Source: Pythium myriotylum
Taxonomy: Eukaryota > Oomycota > Peronosporomycetes > Pythiales > Pythiaceae
NCBI GenBank assembly: GCA_023091665.1
Contig: JALJCQ010000003.1
Span: 806,001 to 870,000 of the forward strand
Length of the DNA: 64,000 bases
Reading direction: 5' to 3'
In this document: piece after piece, positions 10,634 through 21,281 of the stretch
Position numbering within the stretch: position 1 is the stretch's first letter
Layout: each line of letters starts with the position of its first letter
The notes under the pieces: model-generated
Told to the model about the DNA's origin: nothing
Database searches by the model: none
Seen by the model: only the letters and a program-made list of their open reading frames with translations
Made by a program: the position numbers and the translations under genes

Positions 10634-10952
10634 GCGAGTTTGAACCGAACGGATAAGATAAGATCAAGCGTAGTGTGGATGTTCGTAGATACTGTAGGAG
10701 AATTGGTAGTAGTAGACGTCGATTTTGTTCCCGTCAACCTTTGAACCTTCTCCTGTCGATGCACTCGTAGCTGGACACCTCACATGGGGTGGTTGCATGG
10801 GCCAACGTGAACTATCCAGTGGGTTGAGTTTGCTCAGTGAGTTACCAAAAGTCCTGACTTCATTTTGCACGTCAACATGTACTACTACTTAGAGAACGAG
10901 TTTAAACCTAGAGATCTCCACGCTCCTCCCGAGCGACTACGTGTGGCTTGCT
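10634..10952. other. Shared 3' region of ceramidases 1 and 2
   Basis: 319 bp between two facing stop codons. No gene was seen. It must contain both polyadenylation regions. Confidence 0.6.
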
Positions 10953-12974
10953 TTACGCGACGGTGAACGTGGCCGAGACGCCCTCGTACGGCTTGATCGA
11001 GCCGATGAACGGCTTGGAGAAGCCGCGGTGGCGGATGCGGTAGGTGCCTGGCTGCGACGTGCGACCACCCGGACGGATGTACCACTCGCAGATGCACTTG
11101 CTGTCGGCCACACTGTCGCGGAACCACTTGTAACGCACGTCCCAGTGAGCATCCGTCATGATGGTTGTCCACGAGCCCGAGGCGGTCTGCTTCTCGACGT
11201 CGCAGAACGACGAGACCTCGCTCAGGCGGTTCTTCGGGTGCGCGCCGTAGAAGTCGACCGAGACCGTCGAGCCGACCTTGTACGAGGCCTGGGCCTGGAC
11301 ACGGACGTCGCCGTACTTCTTGCCACCGGGAGCAGTATCGAACCAGACGCCGGTCTGGAAGTTGACGAGCTGCGACGGGTTGAACTGGCGTGGCGTCGGG
11401 CCGACGTCGAGCGGGATCTTAGGGTCGACAATCGAGGCTGCGACACGAGCGAGCTCCTGCTGGACAGCAGGAAGCTGGTTCGGACCGAAGAGCGTCGACG
11501 CGCCTTCGTAGTTCTGCTTGGAGAACTCCTCGGGCGTCGTCATGTACTGCGCGTAGGCGTTCGAGATCGACGCGACCTCGACCTCCGTGACGCCAGCAGG
11601 TGCGAGCGCGGCCTTGACCGTCTTTCGGATGCGGCGACCTGACATGGTCGAGGTCTCGAAGACGTTGACGGCAATAGCGAACTGACCGATCTTGATGACC
11701 TGGACGGGGAGGACGTTCGGCACCCATGGGACAGGCTCCATGTATCCAACAGCCAGCAGCTGGACCTTGTTCTTGGTCTGGCAGTCCTTGGCCCACTGCG
11801 GAGCGTCACGAAGGATGGCACCGAGAGCTGAGAACAGCGGGTTGGCCTTGAGGTCGCCTTCCACAAACCCATTGAGGGCACGACCATCCTCAGTACCAGC
11901 AGCGAAGTTCTGGCCGACGATCGCAGGACACGTGCGATCCGCGTACGGGTTCTCGGCGGTCGGCACAGCGCCCTTGATCTTGACGCTGGAAAAGTCGACG
12001 TACGAGAGCTTGCCCACAACCGAGCCCTTGAGCTCTTCCGTCGACGACTCGAGCAACTCGAAGACCTTGGACGCCTGGCGAGTGCCGATGATCTCTGCAC
12101 TCTCAATGTCGTCCTTGCCTTCGCCACGGAATGTGCCGTTGCCGTTATCGATCAGGTTCGGGCTCACATCAGCAGCGTTCGAGATACCAATACCAGCGAT
12201 CACGCCAGGGAACTTGTCTTCGATGAGGAACTCCGCGTAGCCCTTGTTGTCTCCACTGATGAGCTTGTTGTACTGCGTCAGACTCGTCGGGTGCACTGGG
12301 TACCAACCGAGGACGCCTCGCAGCTTGCCGTCGGCGCCGCGGAACTGGAGGGCACGGAGGTCAGTGTCACGGTCCGTCGAGTACTCGGCACGCTCGGACG
12401 CCGGGTTCGCGAGATAGGCGTCTGGGGAGCGGTTCTTGCCGCCGTTTGGGATCTGGCCCTTGTTGTAGTGGATCGTGCCTGGCGCCACCGAGTCGTGGGC
12501 AGCAGAGATGGACTTGACGATGCCGTTGACGATCTGATCGTAGTTCTCACGAATGAACCCGAAGATCGAGAAGTCGTAAAGCGTGTACGCCGACGAACCA
12601 CCCGGGCCAGCGTGCGTGTGGGTCGCGTGCAGCACGACGTTCTGCTCCGTGTACAGGCCGTTGTACTTGGCCTTGAGCTGCTTGATCACCTCCTGGTGCA
12701 CCAACTGGAACACCGCCTGCAAGTCACAGTTGACGAACACGATGCGCTGCTTCGTGTCGGCGTCTTCCACGATGAACGAGCGCGCGTAGATGCGGTTGAG
12801 CAGACCGGCGGCCTTCTGGTTGGTGTCGGCGTAGCCCATCATGACGACCTCGGCCACGGGGCCCGTGATGTCGCCCTTGCCGATGCCGATGTTGTAGGCG
12901 GCCATGGCGGGCGAGTTGAGCAGCGCGAGCGCGGCGCAGGCCGCTGTGGTGACGAGACGGCGCAGCGAGAACAT
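10953..12974 (-). CDS. Secreted neutral ceramidase, copy 2
   Basis: 673 residues, intronless, with the same length and layout as copy 1: signal peptide (about 1-25), HATHTHAGPGG zinc motif, VHPTS histidine and NAADVSPN nucleophile. All these key residues are present, so it is predicted active. Against copy 1 the DNA from the ATG through codon 137 or so is almost unchanged, with only about three silent differences seen, while later parts differ steadily (for example KIKGAVP against TINGAVP). This suggests a conversion tract. The start at 12974 is fixed by the signal peptide and a very good Inr 20-36 bp upstream. The longer frame to 13055 is rejected because it would bury that signal. Confidence 0.95.
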   Translation of the reverse strand: MFSLRRLVTTAACAALALLNSPAMAAYNIGIGKGDITGPVAEVVMMGYADTNQKAAGLLNRIYARSFIVEDADTKQRIVFVNCDLQAVFQLVHQEVIKQLKAKYNGLYTEQNVVLHATHTHAGPGGSSAYTLYDFSIFGFIRENYDQIVNGIVKSISAAHDSVAPGTIHYNKGQIPNGGKNRSPDAYLANPASERAEYSTDRDTDLRALQFRGADGKLRGVLGWYPVHPTSLTQYNKLISGDNKGYAEFLIEDKFPGVIAGIGISNAADVSPNLIDNGNGTFRGEGKDDIESAEIIGTRQASKVFELLESSTEELKGSVVGKLSYVDFSSVKIKGAVPTAENPYADRTCPAIVGQNFAAGTEDGRALNGFVEGDLKANPLFSALGAILRDAPQWAKDCQTKNKVQLLAVGYMEPVPWVPNVLPVQVIKIGQFAIAVNVFETSTMSGRRIRKTVKAALAPAGVTEVEVASISNAYAQYMTTPEEFSKQNYEGASTLFGPNQLPAVQQELARVAASIVDPKIPLDVGPTPRQFNPSQLVNFQTGVWFDTAPGGKKYGDVRVQAQASYKVGSTVSVDFYGAHPKNRLSEVSSFCDVEKQTASGSWTTIMTDAHWDVRYKWFRDSVADSKCICEWYIRPGGRTSQPGTYRIRHRGFSKPFIGSIKPYEGVSATFTVA

Positions 12975-12990
12975 GGTCCTGGGGGCTCGA

Positions 12991-13010
12991 GGGCGAATTG
13001 CGGAATGAGC
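12991..13010 (-). promoter_or_regulatory. Oomycete core promoter (Inr plus flanking element) of ceramidase 2
   Basis: On the minus strand this reads GCTCATTCCGCAATTCGCC. It matches the oomycete consensus GCTCATTYYNCA(A/T)TT almost base for base, 17-36 bp upstream of the ATG at 12974. Confidence 0.7.
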
Positions 13011-14513
13011 ATTGTCCCCCGAGGCCCCGACTAAGGACTTAGTCGGATCAGTCACGAGTCAGCGTGGATAATCGGCATCCGGCGCTCGCGCTGCGTCATC
13101 AGGTGACAGCCAGCGGGGCGGAGCGTGGGAGGAGGCCCGAGACCACCGCCGAGCAGCTTCAAGGGAGAGTCCCGCGGCACAAAATAAGTGAGACCGTCGC
13201 ATTTTATGTCCAGGGGGTCAAAAAAGACAGCACGGTGGGAAGCCGGGTGTCTTTCTGTTTTTGCGTGCACGAGACGAGCCACTTGGTAGCGGATCTGAGA
13301 ATCGAAGCAAGCACCAGCGAGCGAGCAATGATGCCGCCGGTGGATTCTTTGGGAAGCCCACCCATCGATCGTGGAGGAGAACGAAACTGAACGGCCCAGT
13401 ACAGTACTCGGCGTGCTGTCAGTGACCGCGCTGAACACTCGACGTCGACAGCGAGGGCCCCACGTTTGAGAGGCTCTGGAGGAAACGCAACAGATCACAT
13501 CTGCCGATGGTCCTTCCACCTTCTCATCAGCATGGTGGTGACGCTGACCAAGAAAGCGGCGGGCAAATTGCACGGTGGAATGTTACGTTGTGAGAAACCT
13601 CTGATTTGGAGTGAATTCGCCCACCACATGGAAAGTGTTGCACGGCGCAGTCGGGCCAACGCACTCCGTCTCCTAGCGACTCTGCCCAATCGCGGTGCCC
13701 GCAGAATGAGCCCAGCCACTTTCTTGGCAAAAGACGCGACCAGGTTTGCTTGGGTCTGCATCAAGTGGTTCATCGTGTCGTTTCCATTGAGCCCCGAGGT
13801 GAGCGTCGCCAAAATAACACTGCGCGAAAGCGCACTGCACTCATGAGGAGCTCTCTGTTGAACATCCGCCTCGGGAGCATCGCTTGATGGAGTTGCCATC
13901 AAGCGATTCGCCGCGATTAGTACGATGAATGGCGAACGAAAAGCGACTGCGACAAGAAGAAGAAAGAACGAAAAAAAGCGACTCGACGCGGCTCGCGGAT
14001 TGCGAGTTCGCCGGCGGATCCATCATCGAAGCCGGAAGGCGAGCGCGAAGAGGATCCGCTTGAAGTCGGAGCTTCCGGCGCTTGGCGACCCGAAATTCAA
14101 GGATAATCTGCCGGCATTTGCGGTTTAGTCTGAAGTCAAACATAGAGCGTCGGGTTTTGGAGATCTGCCAGTCTTGAAGAAACTATACCCATACTGGAAG
14201 GCCTAGGTGTCCCCACAGTACATGGATGGATTGCATCGGGTCTTGTGGATATGGCAAGTGATCCAGAAAGGACGAGCAGCTCCGCAGCCAGAGAAAGGCC
14301 ATGCTAGACACCCATGGCCCGGAGCTTCAAGACCAGGTTGCTTTGTGTGGGACCTCGGGCAAGCCGTTGCGACGCAATCGGCGTCTCTGGCTTTCCCATC
14401 CTCAGTGAGACTGCGCCCCCTCTCACCGGTGGATGCGTGACCTTTGAAGAGATGACGCCGTGGATGATGCCTCGCCGACTTGGAGGCTCGGACGCGAGCG
14501 GCCCGCCTCACGA
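13011..14513. other. Intergenic region between divergent ceramidases 2 and 3
   Basis: 1.5 kb. Short frames on both strands (up to about 170 codons) have the composition of non-coding DNA and no recognisable motif. No gene is called. Confidence 0.55.
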
Positions 14514-14527
14514 CTCATTCCGCAATT
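14514..14527 (+). promoter_or_regulatory. Oomycete core promoter of ceramidase 3
   Basis: Reads ctcattccgcaatt, identical to the core seen upstream of copy 2, 56-69 bp before the ATG at 14583. Confidence 0.7.
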
Positions 14528-14582
14528 GGAGCGCCGTTGCTCAAGTCTCCGGATCCTCCCAAGTCCTTGGAACCTCTGTGCG

Positions 14583-16601
14583 ATGTTTTCCTTCCGCCGC
14601 CTCGTGAGCGCGGTCGCCTGCGCGGCGCTCTGCCTCGTGAGCTCGACCGAGGCCGCGTACAACATTGGTCTCGGCAAGAGCGACATCACGGGCCCGGCCG
14701 CTGAAGTCGTCATGATGGGGTACGCGTACCCGGACCAAAAGGCCGCCGGTCTGCTCAACCGCCTCTACGCGCGCGCCTACATCGTTGAGGATGCCGACAC
14801 CAAGTCGCGTGTTCTCTTCGTCAACTGTGACTTGCAGGCTGTCTTCCAGTTGGTCCACCAGGAGGTCATCCGGCAACTCAAGGCCACCTACAACGGGCTC
14901 TACACCGAGCAGAACGTCGTGCTCCACGCCACGCACACGCACGCCGGCCCGGGCGGCTCGTCGGCCTACACGCTCTACGACTTCACGATCCTCGGCTACA
15001 TCAACGAGACGTTCGAGTCGATCGTCGCCGGCATCATCAAGGCCATCGCGGCCGCCCACGCCTCCGTCGCGCCCGGGACCATCTCGTTCAACAAGGGCCA
15101 GATCCTCGATGGCGGCCGCAACCGCTCGCCGCTCGCGTACTTGGCTAACTCGGCTGCCGAGCGAGCGCTCTACTCGGGCGACCGCGACGTCGACATGCGC
15201 GCACTCCAATTCCGCTCGACCTCAGGTGCTCTCCGCGGTGTTCTCGCGTGGTACCCAGTGCACCCGACGAGTCTCACCGAGTTCAATCACCTCATTAGTG
15301 GCGACAACAAGGGTTATGCCGAGTTCCTGCTCGAAGAGAAATTCCCGGGCGCCATCATCGGCATTGGTATCTCCAACGCCGCAGACGTGAGCCCGAACCG
15401 CATCGACAACGGCAACGGCACGTTCCGCGGCGAAGGCAAGGATGACATTGAGAGTGCTGAGATCATTGGTGGTCGTCAGGCTGCCGGTCTGCTCAACCTC
15501 ATCAACTCGCCTGCTGAGCAGCTCAAGGGCTCGGTCGTGGGCAAGCTCTCGTACGTCAACTTCTCGAACGTCACGATCAAGGGCGCTGTGCCGACCGCCG
15601 AGAACCCGTACGCGGATCGCACGTGTCCCGCGATCGTCGGTCAGAACTTCGCTGCTGGTACTGAGGATGGCCGTGGTCTCTCGGGTTTCACGGAAGGCGA
15701 CCTCAAGGCGAACCCGCTCTTCTCTGCTCTCGGTGCTGTTCTTAAGGACGCTCCGCAGTGGGTCAAGGACTGCCACACCAAGAACAAGGTCCAGCTCCTC
15801 GCGGTGGGCTTGTTCGAGCCCGTGCCGTGGGTGCCAGATGTGCTACCTGTGCAGGTGATCAAACTCGGCCAGTTCGGTATCGCGGTGACCAACTTCGAGA
15901 CGTCGACCATGTCGGGTCGTCGTATTCGCGCCTCGCTCAAGAACACGCTCGCGCCTGCCGGTGTCACAGAAGTCGAGGTCGCCGCCATCTCCAACGCCTA
16001 CGCGCAGTACATGACGACGCCAGAAGAGTACTCGACGCAGAACTACGAAGGTGCTTCGACCGTCTTCGGTCCGAACCAGTTGGCCGCCGTCACGCAGGAG
16101 CTCAACCGCGTGGCTGCATCCATTGTGAACCCCGCCGTGCCTCTCGACGTTGGGTCGACTCCTCGTCAGTTCGATCGCACCAAGCTGCTTAACTTCCAGA
16201 CGGGCGTGGTCTTCGACACGGTGCCAATCGGCAAGAACTTCGGCGACGTCCGCGTGCAGCCTAACGCGTCCTACACGATCGGCTCAACCGCGTCGGCTGA
16301 TTTCTACGGTGCCCACCCGAAGAACCGTCTCATGGAGGTCGCGTCCTTCTGTGACGTCGAGAAGGAGGTTTCGCCAGGCGTCTTCACGACCATCCTCACT
16401 GACTACCACTGGGATGTGCGCTACCAGTGGTTCCGCGACAGCGTGGCCGACAGCAAGAGCATCTGCCAGTGGAACATCCGCAGCGGCAACCCGACGTCCG
16501 TGGCCGGCACCTACCGCTTCCGCCACCGCGGCTTCCACAAGCCGCTAATCGGCACCATCTCACCCTACGAGGGCGTCTCAGCCACCTTCACAGTGGCCTA
16601 G
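14583..16601 (+). CDS. Secreted neutral ceramidase, copy 3
   Basis: 672 residues, intronless. The start MFSFRRLVSAVACAALCLVS is a clear signal peptide, followed by YNIGLGKSDITGP. The zinc motif THTHAGPGG, WYPVHPTSL and NAADVSPN are intact. It differs from copies 1 and 2 by scattered substitutions throughout (for example SFNKGQILDGGRNRSP), so it has escaped recent homogenisation. The frame is open to 14460, but the ATG at 14583 follows the Inr and opens the signal peptide. Its stop is only 116 bp from the facing stop of copy 4. Confidence 0.95.
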   Translation: MFSFRRLVSAVACAALCLVSSTEAAYNIGLGKSDITGPAAEVVMMGYAYPDQKAAGLLNRLYARAYIVEDADTKSRVLFVNCDLQAVFQLVHQEVIRQLKATYNGLYTEQNVVLHATHTHAGPGGSSAYTLYDFTILGYINETFESIVAGIIKAIAAAHASVAPGTISFNKGQILDGGRNRSPLAYLANSAAERALYSGDRDVDMRALQFRSTSGALRGVLAWYPVHPTSLTEFNHLISGDNKGYAEFLLEEKFPGAIIGIGISNAADVSPNRIDNGNGTFRGEGKDDIESAEIIGGRQAAGLLNLINSPAEQLKGSVVGKLSYVNFSNVTIKGAVPTAENPYADRTCPAIVGQNFAAGTEDGRGLSGFTEGDLKANPLFSALGAVLKDAPQWVKDCHTKNKVQLLAVGLFEPVPWVPDVLPVQVIKLGQFGIAVTNFETSTMSGRRIRASLKNTLAPAGVTEVEVAAISNAYAQYMTTPEEYSTQNYEGASTVFGPNQLAAVTQELNRVAASIVNPAVPLDVGSTPRQFDRTKLLNFQTGVVFDTVPIGKNFGDVRVQPNASYTIGSTASADFYGAHPKNRLMEVASFCDVEKEVSPGVFTTILTDYHWDVRYQWFRDSVADSKSICQWNIRSGNPTSVAGTYRFRHRGFHKPLIGTISPYEGVSATFTVA

Positions 16602-16717
16602 AGTCGAGTCTGTTGACTCGCTACAGTAGTGGTGGATCTCCCAATTTCGTTGTTAAAATCAACTGTGTTGTGTCTGAATTACCGATCTCAATACTACTAC
16701 ACTATGATGTCCACCTT

Positions 16718-18739
16718 CTACTCCAGGACGAAGACCGAGGACGTGCCTTCATACGCCTTGATCTGACCGATGAGCGGCTTGGAGTATCCTCGGTGGCGGA
16801 TGCGGTAGCGCCCAGGAACGGATGACGGGTTCCCTTTCCGCACGTACCACGAGCACACACTGCGGCTCTCGCTCACGCCGACGCGGCTCCACTCAAAGCG
16901 TACGTCCCAGTGGGCGTCAGTCAAGAACGTCGACCAGTTGCCGTCCTCGCCCTGCACCTCCACGTCACAGAACGACGTCACGCGATCCAAAAAGTTCTTT
17001 GGGTGTCCGCCACGGAACTCAACGGTGACGGTGTCTCCGATCGTGTACGTGGCCAACGAGTCTCGACGCAGGTCACCAAACTTCTTGCCCCAACCCGCCG
17101 TGTCCAGCACCACGCCAGTCTGGAAGTTGAGCAGCTTCGAACGGTCGAACTGGCGAGGCGTCGGGCCGACGTCGAGAGGAACTTTCGGGTCGACAACCGA
17201 CTTGGCGACTCGCGCCAGTTCCTGTCGCACGGCGGCGAGCTGGTTTGGGCCGAATAGTGTCGAAGCACCTTCGTAGTTCTGCGTCGCGTACTCTTCGGCG
17301 GTCGTGAGGTACTGTGCGTAAGCGTTCGAGATCGACACGATCTCTACTTCAGTGACTCCGGCCGGTGCGAGCGCAGCCCTTAGCGTCGAGCGAATGCGGC
17401 GTCCGGCCATCGTCGTCACCTCAAAGTTGGTCACGCCGATGCCGAACTGGCCCAGCTTGACGATTTGAACAGGCAAGATGCTGGGTACCCAAGGCACAGG
17501 CTCCATGAGACCGACCGCGAGCAGCGGGACCTTGTTCTTTGTCTGGCATTCTTTGACCCACGCAGGCGCCTCTTTGATCACGGCGCCGACGGCACGGAAG
17601 AGCGGATTAGCCTTCAGTTCTCCTTCCTTCAGCTGGTCCACGCCGCGTCCGTCCTCCGTGCCGGCGCCAAAGTTCTGTCCGACGACTGCAGGGCACGTTC
17701 GGTCGGCGTAGGGGTTCTCAGGAGTCGCCTCGACTCCTTGGATCTTGACATTCGAGTAGTCGACGTACGAGAGCTTTGCCACTACCGGTCCTGTGAGCTC
17801 CTCAGACGCAGCGTTCAGCAGCTCCTGGATCTTGGAAGCCTGGCGTCCGCCGATGATCTCGGCGCTCTCGATGACCGTCCTTCCTTCTCCACGGAACGTT
17901 CCGTTACCGTTGTCGATCAGATTCGGGCTCACGTCACCGGCATTTGAGATGCCAATACCGACGACGACTCCCGGGAACTTTTCCTCGAGAACGAACTCGG
18001 CGTAACCTTTGTTGTCGCCGCTCACAAGCTTGTTGTGCTGCGTGAGACTCGTCGGGTGGACGGGGAACCACGCCAAGACACCTCGCAGCTTGCCGTCCGA
18101 AGCCTTGAACTGCAGCACACGCATGTCCAGGTCGTGATCAGTCGCGTACTGCGCCCTCTCGGCCTCGGGGTTGGCAAGGTAGGCCGGTGGAGAGCGGTTC
18201 TTGCCTCCGTTCAAGATCTGGCCCTTGTTGAAACGGATTGTCCCCGGCGCGACTGAATTGTGAGCAGCCACGATAGCCTCCATGATCCCACTCACGATCT
18301 TGTCGTAGTTCTCTTTGATGAATCCGAAGATCGACACGTCGTAGAGCATGTAGGCGGACGAGCCGCCCGGGCCGGCGTGCGTGTGGATCGCATGCAGCAC
18401 GACGTTCTGTTCAGTGTAGAGACCGCTGTACTGCTCTTGCAGCTGCTTGATGACTTCCTGTTGCACCAATTGGAAGACCGCCAGCAAGTCGCAGTTGACG
18501 ATAACAACACGCTGCTTGGTATCGGTATCTTCGACGATGAATGCTCGTGCATAGAGGCGATTGAGCAAGCCGGCCGACTTCTCAGTGCTGTCGGCGAAGC
18601 CCATCATGACCACCTCCGCGGCAGGTCCCGTGATGTCGCTCTTCCCTACGCCGATGTTGTAAGCGGCCATCGCTGACGAATTTAGCAGCGCGAGTGCCGA
18701 GATGGCCACGGCAGTCACGAGACGACGCAGCGATCGCAT
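16718..18739 (-). CDS. Secreted neutral ceramidase, copy 4
   Basis: 673 residues, intronless. Signal peptide MRSLRRLVTAVAISALALLN, then YNIGVGKSDITGP. The zinc motif is HAIHTHAGPGG (Thr to Ile before the first motif His, ligand His kept), WFPVHPTSL replaces WYPVHPTSL, and NAGDVSPN carries the nucleophile. All catalytic positions are present, so activity is expected. It is tail to tail with copy 3 and heads a run of four same-strand copies (4-7). A weak Inr-like TCTCACTTGCGAACTC lies upstream. Confidence 0.94.
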   Translation of the reverse strand: MRSLRRLVTAVAISALALLNSSAMAAYNIGVGKSDITGPAAEVVMMGFADSTEKSAGLLNRLYARAFIVEDTDTKQRVVIVNCDLLAVFQLVQQEVIKQLQEQYSGLYTEQNVVLHAIHTHAGPGGSSAYMLYDVSIFGFIKENYDKIVSGIMEAIVAAHNSVAPGTIRFNKGQILNGGKNRSPPAYLANPEAERAQYATDHDLDMRVLQFKASDGKLRGVLAWFPVHPTSLTQHNKLVSGDNKGYAEFVLEEKFPGVVVGIGISNAGDVSPNLIDNGNGTFRGEGRTVIESAEIIGGRQASKIQELLNAASEELTGPVVAKLSYVDYSNVKIQGVEATPENPYADRTCPAVVGQNFGAGTEDGRGVDQLKEGELKANPLFRAVGAVIKEAPAWVKECQTKNKVPLLAVGLMEPVPWVPSILPVQIVKLGQFGIGVTNFEVTTMAGRRIRSTLRAALAPAGVTEVEIVSISNAYAQYLTTAEEYATQNYEGASTLFGPNQLAAVRQELARVAKSVVDPKVPLDVGPTPRQFDRSKLLNFQTGVVLDTAGWGKKFGDLRRDSLATYTIGDTVTVEFRGGHPKNFLDRVTSFCDVEVQGEDGNWSTFLTDAHWDVRFEWSRVGVSESRSVCSWYVRKGNPSSVPGRYRIRHRGYSKPLIGQIKAYEGTSSVFVLE

Positions 18740-19184
18740 GGGGATCTCTTGGTAGGCGAGTTCGCAAGTGAGACCGACGGGGATCGGCCCGAGAGAAGAA
18801 GCCCAGGGACACGGCGAAGTGGCCGAACCGCCTTCTGATTCTGTAGCAAGATAAGACGCCAGGCGGGGAACAAAAGTCTGGAGGCGATTCCGCCGTCATT
18901 CCGTTGAAGGTTGACGTATCTCTTCAAGAAGTCTCATCTCTCACCAACTGGACCCAAAAACGTGACTGTCGAAGACAGTTCGCTGTTTTATGTTAGTACG
19001 CTCTTGACATCTGTGACAGTAGCTCTACTTACTTTACGAGCGGGAGAGTTCTCTCGAATCCCACGCTTCGTTTGATTCCTCACGCAGAAGGATCTCTTTC
19101 TTCTCTTGCCCATCCCAACTGCAGTTCCAACTCACTTCGACGCTTTTTCTCTGCTTTGCAAATTCCATTTCGACTGACTGGCTG
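18740..19184. other. Spacer between ceramidases 4 and 5
   Basis: 445 bp holding the promoter side of copy 4 and the 3' side of copy 5. No further gene was seen. Confidence 0.5.
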
Positions 19185-21281
19185 TCAAATATTCTCTCGC
19201 GCGCAGACGACGTCATCTCGGGCGCACTCACCAACTTCAACGTCCTGACTGCCCATCACGTCCGACATGACGTCGAAGACTGAAGAAACGCCTTCGTACG
19301 GCTGTATCTCGCCCAGGAGGTGCTTCGCGAAACCTCGGTGGCGAATTCGGTAGCGGCCTGGCCGTGCGTAGCGATCGCCTCGACGCAGGACCCACTTGCA
19401 GACGCTGCTGCTCTCGGTGAGACCGGCACGACGCCACTCAAACCGTACGTCCCAGTGATAATCCGTCAACAGCGTGCGCCAGTCGCCCGCGCCAGCGTCC
19501 ACCTCCACGTCGCAGAACGACGTGACTTGGTCTGCATGATTCCGAGGGTGGCCGCCGTAGAACTCGACCTCGACCGTCTCGCCCACCGAGTAGACTGGGC
19601 GAGCATTCTTGCGTACGTCTCCAAAGCTTCTGCCCCATCCGGGAGTATCCAAGACAACGCCAGGCTGGAAACTGAGCAGTCTGGAACGATCAAACTGAGG
19701 TGGGGACGCGCCAATGTCAAACGGGATCGATGGATCTGCGACAGACGCGGCGACTCGCACGAGCTCTTGCCGTAAGACGGCGAGCTGGTTAGGGCCGAAC
19801 AGCGTCGATGCGCCTTCGTAGTGCTGCAGTGCGTACTCTTCGGCGGTTGTCACGTATTGTGCATACGCGTTAGACATGCCTGCGACTTCAACCTCTTTCA
19901 CACCCGCGTGGCTCATCGCCGTCGAGACGCTGGACCGGATACGCCGACCAGCCATCGTCGATACCTCGAAATTTGTAGCCGCGATTGCGAATTGGCCAAT
20001 CTTGACGACTTGGACGGGCAGAATGTTTGGGATCCAGGGCCCGAACCAGGCCAGACCGACTGCGAGTAGTGGCACTTTGTTCCTGGTTTGGCAGTCCTGA
20101 ACCCACTGCGGCGTCGCCGTCACGATCGCTCCAAGCGTGCGAAAGAATCGATTGGGCTCTAGATCGCCCTCAGTGAACCACGGTAGCCCACGACCATCTT
20201 CAGTCCCTGCGGCAAAGTTCTGGCCCATAATCGCGGGGCACGTTCGATTTGCGTACAGGTTGGACGGATCCGGGACGGTATCTTTGACAGTGGCGTTGGA
20301 AAAGTTCACGTAAGACAGTTTTCCGAGCACGGAACCACGCAATTCGTCCGCGGGAAGCTCAAGTAACTCGAAGACTTTGTTCGCTTGCCGAGCACCCATA
20401 ATCTCGGCACTTTCGACATCAGTCTTGCCCTCTCCCGTCCATGTTGAATCGCCTTTGTCAACCAGGTTCGGACTCACATCTCCGGCATTGGAGATTCCAA
20501 TACCTACGACCACCCCGGACAGTTTCTCTTCGACCAGGAACTCGGCGTACCCCTTGTTATCCCCCGTGATGAAGTGGTTAAATCGGGTCAGGCTCGTCGG
20601 GTGGACTGGGTACCAGGCTAACACACCGCGCAGACCTCCGTCTACGTCTCTAAACTGCAGCATACGCATATCCACGTCGTGGTCCGTCTGATAAAACGCT
20701 CGCTCAGCCGCCGGGTTTGCGAGGTAGGCCTCTGGTGAGCGCTGCTTGCCACCATTGAAAAGCTGTCCTTTGTTGAAGTGGACAGACCCAGGGGCCATCG
20801 ACGCGTGAGCGAGGTCAATCGCCTTCATGATGCCGTTCACCATGCGGTCGAAGGTCTCGCTGATGAATCCTCGAACAGAGATAGCGTAGAGGAAGTAGGC
20901 CGAGGCGCCGCCGGGGCCTCCGTGCGTGTGGGTCGCGTGGAGCACGACGTTCTGGTCCGAGTAGAGACCCTTGTACTTGCCTTGGAGCCTCTGCACGACC
21001 TCCTGATGGACGAGCTGCATGACTGAGTGCAGATCGCAGTTGACGAACACGACGCGCTCGCTGGTCGCCTCGTCCTCGACGATGAACGCGCGCGCGTAGA
21101 GGCGGTTGAGCAGCCCGGCGGTCGTCTGCGAGCTGTCGGCGTAGCCCATCATCACGATCTCGGCCGCGGGGCCCGTGACGTCGCTCTTGCCGACGCCGAC
21201 GTTGTAGGCTGTCGCGGCGCAGAGAGCGAGCGCAGCGCCCACGAAGGCGAGCGCCGCGCGACGCGTCCTGCCCATTCTCAT
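19185..21281 (-). CDS. Secreted neutral ceramidase, copy 5 (C-terminally extended)
   Basis: 698 residues, intronless. It has a short signal-type N-terminus (MRMGRTRRAALAFVGAALAL), then YNVGVGKSDVTGP. Zinc motif THTHGGPGG, WYPVHPTSL and NAGDVSPN are present. It is the most divergent copy: the loop after the nucleophile reads DKGDSTWTGEG where the others have DNGNGTFRGEG. It carries about 25 extra C-terminal residues containing two cysteines (ECARDDVVCARENI) that no other copy has. A second in-frame ATG two codons in is an equally possible start. Confidence 0.93.
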   Translation of the reverse strand: MRMGRTRRAALAFVGAALALCAATAYNVGVGKSDVTGPAAEIVMMGYADSSQTTAGLLNRLYARAFIVEDEATSERVVFVNCDLHSVMQLVHQEVVQRLQGKYKGLYSDQNVVLHATHTHGGPGGASAYFLYAISVRGFISETFDRMVNGIMKAIDLAHASMAPGSVHFNKGQLFNGGKQRSPEAYLANPAAERAFYQTDHDVDMRMLQFRDVDGGLRGVLAWYPVHPTSLTRFNHFITGDNKGYAEFLVEEKLSGVVVGIGISNAGDVSPNLVDKGDSTWTGEGKTDVESAEIMGARQANKVFELLELPADELRGSVLGKLSYVNFSNATVKDTVPDPSNLYANRTCPAIMGQNFAAGTEDGRGLPWFTEGDLEPNRFFRTLGAIVTATPQWVQDCQTRNKVPLLAVGLAWFGPWIPNILPVQVVKIGQFAIAATNFEVSTMAGRRIRSSVSTAMSHAGVKEVEVAGMSNAYAQYVTTAEEYALQHYEGASTLFGPNQLAVLRQELVRVAASVADPSIPFDIGASPPQFDRSRLLSFQPGVVLDTPGWGRSFGDVRKNARPVYSVGETVEVEFYGGHPRNHADQVTSFCDVEVDAGAGDWRTLLTDYHWDVRFEWRRAGLTESSSVCKWVLRRGDRYARPGRYRIRHRGFAKHLLGEIQPYEGVSSVFDVMSDVMGSQDVEVGECARDDVVCARENI

